From contig JANEZZ010000400.1 in the NCBI GenBank assembly GCA_026122225.1, positions 806,001 through 870,000 of the forward strand: 64,000 bases of DNA. Direction: 5' to 3'. Made by a program: the position numbers and the translations under genes. Positions 59,391 through 64,000 of the stretch are shown piece by piece; position 1 is the stretch's first letter; the number at the start of each line of letters is the position of its first letter. The notes under the pieces are model-generated. The model did no database searches and was not told the origin of the DNA. It saw nothing but the letters and a program-made list of their open reading frames with translations. Source of the DNA: Heloderma charlesbogerti (taxonomy: Eukaryota > Chordata > Lepidosauria > Squamata > Helodermatidae).

Positions 59391-59789
59391 AGAGTGCAAT
59401 TCTATGGGGATAGGTGGCCGCCTCCAAACTTGGATGCAACTGCCTATCCAATGCAGGGCAGGAGAAGCACGGAGAGGATCGTCCCCTCTGTGCTTCAGCC
59501 GCCCTGCATTTGTAGCTAGACAGCCGACTTTGGCTGTCTAGCCACAGGAAGGCGGAGTGGAGGAAGTGGCTGCCGGACGATACATAGGATGTCTCGTACT
59601 GGCATTTTCACATTCCCTGCCCTGGAACGCCCCCTGGAATGCCCCATTTTTGCTGCTCCACGCTCCTCTTCTGAGTGCAGGGCTGTTCCGAGCTGCCTGC
59701 CAAGCAGCGCGGCGGGGGGAGGTTGGTTCCCAGAAACTATGTGCCCTATGGCTGTCTAGCTGCTGACTAGCAGCCATAGGATTGCTCCC
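59391..59789. mobile_element. Harbinger-like element, GGGAGCAATCC family, copy 4 (inverted)
   Basis: Lies opposite to the other three: left end GAGTGCAATTCTATGGGG and right end GCAGCCATAGGATTGCTCCC. TTA precedes it (59388-59390); the right flank is TCC, so the duplication is not preserved. Interior shares CTGTCTAGC and TTGGTTCCCAGAAA with the family. Confidence 0.72.
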
Positions 59790-59829
59790 TCCAGAACTAG
59801 CCCCTCCCCCAGCCCATATGCTGATGGGG

Positions 59830-60690
59830 TCTGAACTGGCACTGATTAACAAGAAAGGGATCATGGGATTGTGATGGATAGCTCAATGAAAACGTTGACA
59901 GTGTGAGTTTGTTGCCCAACAAAACTATGATGTGACTACCCTTTAATACTGTGTTCAGTTCTGTTTATCACAGCTCAAAAAAGACATCATAGATCTGGAA
60001 AACATACAGAAAAGGGCAACCAAAATGTTTAAGGGGCTGGAGTAACTTCCCTATCTGGAAAGCCTACAATATTTGAAGCTGTCAGTAAGGGAGGGACACC
60101 ATGAGAGGTGGATAAATGTATGCGTAACATGTTGAATGGTGGGGAAATGAGGGCAGATAAAAAGTACTTCTTCACACAGTGTATAAACTATGAAATTTGC
60201 TACAAGATGTAGTGATGGCCACCAACCTGGATGGGCTTAAAATGGGATAAGGCAAGATAGTTTGGTTGATAAACTATCAATAGGTACTTTGTCACGATGG
60301 CTATTTGTTACCTCCAGTGTCAGAGGCAGTAGGTCAGTTCACACAATCAAAACAGCCCACCGTTTCACTGATCAACCATGCCAACAACCCACCCTCACTG
60401 GGTTTGGATGACACAATAAGCCATGGCACCCGCCTGCTGCAGCTTGAACATTCAAAATGGCCACTGGCACGTGCCACCATCTCCTGCGGCTTAAATAAAT
60501 AAGCCACAGTGGGCTGTGGTGATCGTGTGAACTGGCCCTATGTCTCTGCTGGGGCACACGAGCTGGAGGCTGGTATTGCACTCCTATTCTACTTGTGGGC
60601 TTGCGATGGGTATTTGGCTGGCCACTGCGGGAACAGAATGTTGGATTAAATAGGCCTCTGGTCTGATCCAGCGTAGCTTTTATGCCCTTA
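59830..60690 (+). mobile_element. LINE with RT C-terminus, copy 2, split by a MITE
   Basis: 59830-60331 and 60539-60690 align in order with the LINE at 55460-56710 (GGGGCTGGAGTAACTTCCCT, TAGTGATGGCCACCAACCTG, GGTCTGATCCAGC). It is more decayed than copy 1 and has no open frame. It too is interrupted by a terminal-inverted-repeat element. Confidence 0.75.
60332..60538. mobile_element. MITE with GGYCAGTTCACAC ends, inside LINE
   Basis: Starts GGTCAGTTCACACAATC and ends GATCGTGTGAACTGGCC(C), flanked by TA on both sides (60330-60331, 60539-60540); removing it reconnects the LINE words CAGAGGCAG and TATGTCTCTG. 207 bp; related to the element at 13831. Confidence 0.8.
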
Positions 60691-60868
60691 ACACGGTATT
60701 TCTTAGTATATCGCTTTTGCTTTAGAGGCAGAAGCGCCCAAGGCAGGGAAGAACAAGACTTTCAGCTGCATCAGGCCAAGTGATTAGAAGCCTGGGCTTG
60801 AATGGAAAGCACCAAGCGGCAGCCCCCAAAGCCTCGTTTTCACCTTAGGCTGTAAGAGCTCTTGCACT

Positions 60869-60983
60869 CTGCGTCTGCTTCATGGTCGCCCCCCCCCCCC
60901 TTGGACACACACAAATGGCGACCACGGGAAGGACTTTTGAGGCAAAAAAGTGTAGCTTGCTGCGTCTGCTTCATGGTCGCCCC
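60869..60983. repeat. 24-base direct repeat just upstream of the PPIC island
   Basis: An identical 24-base word beginning CTGCGTCTGCTTCATGG is present at 60869-60892 and 60960-60983. Between them, near 60917-60924, the core GGCGACCA occurs in the opposite orientation. One unit is followed by a C run and the other by a C/T run. This may be a local duplication or a repeated protein-binding site; nothing in the sequence decides which. Confidence 0.7.
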
Positions 60984-61430
60984 TCCCCTCCCCTCCCTCC
61001 CCTCCCGAAAGTATCCCTCCTTGACGGAAATTCCCGGGTCTGCTCCAGCTGCGGACGTGGGCCCCGCTTTGGTCAGCAGCAGAGCCGACAACCGAGGAAG
61101 GCGCGCACGGAACGGGGCTTAGTCCGGCCCCGAAGCGGCACGCAACACCCCCCCCCCCCGCGGAGCGCTGCTTTGCTCCGCCTCCTGCCACAGCGTCAGC
61201 CGGGGGGGCTGCCGGGCCGGGAGAGCCGCGCAGGCGCTCGGCGCGTTCTCCCGCAAAGCCGCCGGAGGAGAGGATGAGCCGCGTCGCGGGCTGCTCGCGC
61301 GGGCCGCTAGCGGTCCTGTGCCTCCTCTTGTTCCTCCGGGGGCGCCTCCCCGGGGCCGAGGGTTTCCGGAAGAGAGGACCCACCGTGACCCACAAGGTGA
61401 CTATAATCGCCTCGCCGCTAGGAGCGAGGC
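60970..61430. promoter_or_regulatory. CpG-island promoter of PPIC
   Basis: GC-rich, CpG-rich DNA directly upstream of and across the PPIC start codon, with GC-box-like CCGCC words and no TATA box. A C/T-rich strip (60978-61008) and a C run (61147-61160) lie within it. The start site is probably within the 150 bases before 61274 but cannot be placed. Confidence 0.75.
61274..61396 (+). CDS. PPIC: PPIC (cyclophilin C) first coding exon (partial gene)
   Basis: Encodes the N-terminus of peptidyl-prolyl cis-trans isomerase C, a cyclosporin-A-binding secretory-pathway cyclophilin that catalyses proline isomerisation during protein folding. The exon gives 41 residues of about 212. Residues 1-27 form a signal peptide with a short basic start and a leucine-rich core (ending LLLFLRGRLPGA), followed by the conserved AEGFRKRGPTVTHK that precedes the cyclophilin barrel. 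The exon ends on a full AAG codon with GTGACT as donor (61397 on), matching the phase expected before the VFFDV strand of the family. The ATG has A at -3. The isomerase active-site residues are in later exons, not seen before 64000. Orientation is head to head with PRDM6, the same as in mammals, which supports orthology. Confidence 0.93.
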
Positions 61431-61828
61431 TGCAAGGCGCTGGAGGAGCCCCGCTCCGCTGTGGAGAGTTTGGAAAGACCCCCCCCCCACTGTTGAGGGT
61501 AAAAGTTTCTGCTCGGTGGAGGATCCGCGCACGACCCTCCTCCCAGGCCCTTTCTGCCCAAAGTTGCTGGTAGGGCGCACGGGTGGGGTTGCCGTCGTCT
61601 TTTTCCCCGGCTGGGCTCCCGTGGCTTCAGCATTTGCACGGCAGACTAAAATTCAACCCAGGAAGCTGTGGGGATGTTGGAGACCTGTTCGTTGCTCTTG
61701 CAGAGGGGCTCTGACAGAAGAATGTTGGCCGCCTTGTGCGCGTGTGGAAACGGGTGTGTCTGCAATGGTAGCAGCTTTATAAAAGGGACAAAAACAACGA
61801 AGAGTCTTGTGGCACTTTAAAGACTTGA

Positions 61829-61963
61829 GTCTGCAATCCTAGGCATGTGTAGACAGAAAAAAAGCCCTAAAACTCCCAGCACACCCCAGCCTGCGTGGCT
61901 AGATTGGGCATGCTGGGAGTTGTAGGGCTTTCTTCTGTCAGAACATGTATAGGATTGCAGCCT
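61829..61963. mobile_element. Hairpin MITE in PPIC intron 1, inside another repeat
   Basis: Arms CTGCAATCCTAGGCATGTGT and CATGTATAGGATTGCAG, with an inner pair AACTCCCAGCA / TGCTGGGAGTTGTAGGG. It splits a second repeat whose parts are TCTTGTGGCACTTTAAAGAC on the left and TTATTCTGGCATAAATTTTC on the right (61784-62062), a word string common in reptile genomes. It lies about 430 bases after the PPIC donor. Confidence 0.75.
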
Positions 61964-62410
61964 AACACATTTATTCTGGCATAAATTTTCATGGACTTCA
62001 TAAGTACCTATAGTCCATGAAAGCTTATGCCAGAATAAATTCGTTAGTAGCTGTTTTGGCTACAATAAACTACCCTCTGGAAATTTATAAATGGAGTTGT
62101 CCTCCCTTTTTTAGGGAGGGATCTTGATTAACAGCCATATGGGGGAAGGGCACAATCCATGTTGGGTACATACGTTATTGACATGTGTGATAGCATCAGT
62201 ATATCATATAGAAGCCACAGGCTGGATGTGAGCCTACATTGTATTCAGGAGGACCTGTGGAATAAGGTGCAAAGGCTCTTTACCAATTGTGGGGGTGGGG
62301 GATTGTTAGATGCATGGATTGCACCTCAGCACATTGCATAATATTTTAACAAAAACAGAACTGTTGGAATAGAGGGGAAAAGTAAAGGTAAATGTAAAAC
62401 TGGAACATTT

Positions 62411-62603
62411 GGAACTGGAAGCTGTTTTGTACTGAGTCAGACTGGTCCATCTAGTCTGATCCAGTATTATAAACACTGATTGGCAGTGGCTCTCCAGGCT
62501 TCCAGGCAGGCATTTTTCCAGCCGTAGCTGGAGATGCTGGGGATTGAACCAGGGACCTTCTACATGCAAAGCAACTGCTCTACCACTGAGCCATGGCACC
62601 TTC
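62411..62603 (-). mobile_element. tRNA-headed SINE, second family, copy 2
   Basis: On the minus strand: ATGGCTCAGTGGTAGAGCAG (A box) and GGTCCCTGGTTCAATCCCC (B box), a well-kept tRNA-like head, then the body down to the plus-strand words CTGAGTCAGACTGGTCCATC. It lies in PPIC intron 1, antisense to the gene. Confidence 0.85.
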
Positions 62604-63633
62604 CTGTTAAAACGTCCCCTGACAGTTTTAAGCAACAGCTCTGACTACTTTTTGGTGCACATGTATGACTTAATAGGAACCTATACCAAGACCCTACCAA
62701 GATACTGTAGGTGATAGCAGACACTCTTCAATAAGGACTTCTTCAGAAACTTAAAAGAGAGCCAGCAGGAGAGGAAAAGAGAGGGACAAGCTTTTGCTCC
62801 CCACACTTCCAGAACTTGACTCAAGGGGGAAGATGCTTATACCTTGTAATCTGGTACTGATTTGCTTCCAAGAATGTTTTCACATGTAGGTTTAAAAACA
62901 GGAAGTATGGTAAAATCTTGTGCAGGTGTACACACATCCAGATAAATGAAGGCTCTCCAGTTTAAAGTGATAAAGTTGAGGGTTAGGAGCTGGTTATCTT
63001 CTGCCTTTGCTAAATCTTGCCCTGGGGAATTAGTATTCCTTTGAGTTCTCTCTCCTCTTTTAACCTGCTGATATCAGTGGTGAAGAGGGGAATATTTGAA
63101 GCTTACTGGACACAAGAGAAGCAACTCCTGGTTTGTTCGGACTTCTTGATTCTCTTTATAAACCACCCTAGAAGTATAATTGAAGGATGGTATAAAAATA
63201 CTTGTAAGAAAGAAATAGATGAATGCCAGCTCCTAATAAAGCTCTCTCCCCGCACAGTAGGGATATACAGGGGCAGATAGACTGCTTTTTTTCCTGGAAG
63301 CAACTAAGAAAGTGCTTTCTTGCCCCCTCCCCCAATCTATAATTGTGTTAGGGTTCTGTGTAGTAAGGCAAAAGAGCCCTAGAGCCAAAACGCACTATCC
63401 ACACTGCTGGTAGGCCAGTGCCATATTGTTTTTCAAGGCCACACTCAAGCAACTAATCCACACCTTTTTAGACACTTCAGATTAGCTGTGACCTTTAACT
63501 GATAAAAGGTGTTGAGAAAAAGTACCTAGTATTTTAGAAAATATGCACACATGGGTATGTATTGCTTACACTAATTTTGTTCCTTGCATTTTACGTCGGT
63601 CAACCCAGAATGTTGGCTAATATAAAATGACTT

Positions 63634-63758
63634 CCCCAACCTGGCATCCTCCAAATAATTTGGGCTTCAGCTACCATCAGCTTAGCTAGCATGGCCAGTG
63701 GTCAGGCATGTTGGGAGTTACAGTCCAAAGCATCTGGAGGTCGCTATGTTGGAGAAAT
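63634..63758. mobile_element. hAT-like palindromic MITE in PPIC intron 1
   Basis: Left arm CTTCCCCAACCTGGCATCCT with GGGCTTCAGCTACCATCAGC and right arm TTGGGAGTTACAGTCCAAAG with CATCTGGAGG fold back on each other around TAGCATGGCCAGTGGTC. A one-armed relative is at 11343-11436. Confidence 0.7.
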
Positions 63759-64000
63759 CTGCTTAACATCCTCCCTCTCTGATACTAGATCCTTGGTTTG
63801 TACAACTCTTAAAGTGGAAGAGAGAGACAGATCTACTGCCCCCTTATATCTTCTTGTTTCTTCCTTTCCTTGTACTATCATGTAACACAAAGTGTGACAT
63901 GATATAATTGTGTTGTGCACTTCCCCATACCTTCCAGTGATGTGAGGAAAGGTAGTGAACAGAGCAATGGTGTCATGTTTTATTTATTCTTTGGGATTTA

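Larger units (their letters stand above)
61397..64000 (+). other. PPIC: PPIC intron 1 (5' part)
   Basis: Follows the GTGACT donor. I find no sequence encoding the expected next block of cyclophilin C (starting VFFDV), so the second exon is beyond the window. The intron begins in the CpG island and becomes AT rich after about 61780. It carries a hairpin repeat (61829-61963), a SINE (62411-62603) and a hAT-like palindromic element (63634-63758). The stretch 62604-63630 shows nothing further. Confidence 0.8.

Overview
This is a nuclear vertebrate window, most likely from a squamate reptile (lizard or snake). Two lines point there: the two genes at its ends, and the repeats, which include tRNA-derived SINEs, CR1 and L2-like LINE tails, a truncated L1, a Tc1 transposon and many short inverted-repeat DNA elements of hAT and PIF/Harbinger type. 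Species cannot be named from the sequence.

Only two protein-coding exons can be supported. On the minus strand, 6795-7341 is the first coding exon of PRDM6, encoding residues 1-182 plus one base of codon 183. It has a clean splice acceptor 10 bases before the ATG, a GTATGT donor, and a probable non-coding first exon ending at 8065, all inside one large CpG island (about 6750-8770). On the plus strand, 61274-61396 is the first coding exon of PPIC (cyclophilin C), with signal peptide and the conserved start of the mature protein, also in a CpG island. The two genes are head to head about 54 kb apart. This is the arrangement known for PPIC and PRDM6 in mammals, so the space between is their shared upstream interval. 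The remaining exons of both genes lie outside the window or were not found.

Bases 1-6790 are PRDM6 intron. They include a second CpG island at 100-560 with CCAAT, YY1-like and E2F-like motifs and a good plus-strand splice donor at 376/377, a possible antisense or alternative promoter. Bases 8800-13800 hold mostly unique, moderately CpG-containing sequence with AT-rich homeodomain-type words, the best candidates for conserved regulatory elements. From 13800 to 60800 the interval is largely transposons, often nested. These include four copies of one hAT MITE with 8-bp target duplications, a solo LTR with 5-bp duplications inside a large palindromic element, Harbinger-like elements with TTA duplications (two of them splitting LINE copies), a 1.64-kb dead Tc1 element with full terminal repeats, a 5'-truncated L1, two SINE families, and more than a dozen copies of a 90-bp hairpin repeat. 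61397-64000 is PPIC intron 1. No RNA gene, CRISPR array or prokaryotic feature is present. No clearly new biological system was found; the most unusual items are structural, such as an inverted duplication in a hAT copy, a roughly 500-bp palindrome and nested insertions that order the repeat families in time.
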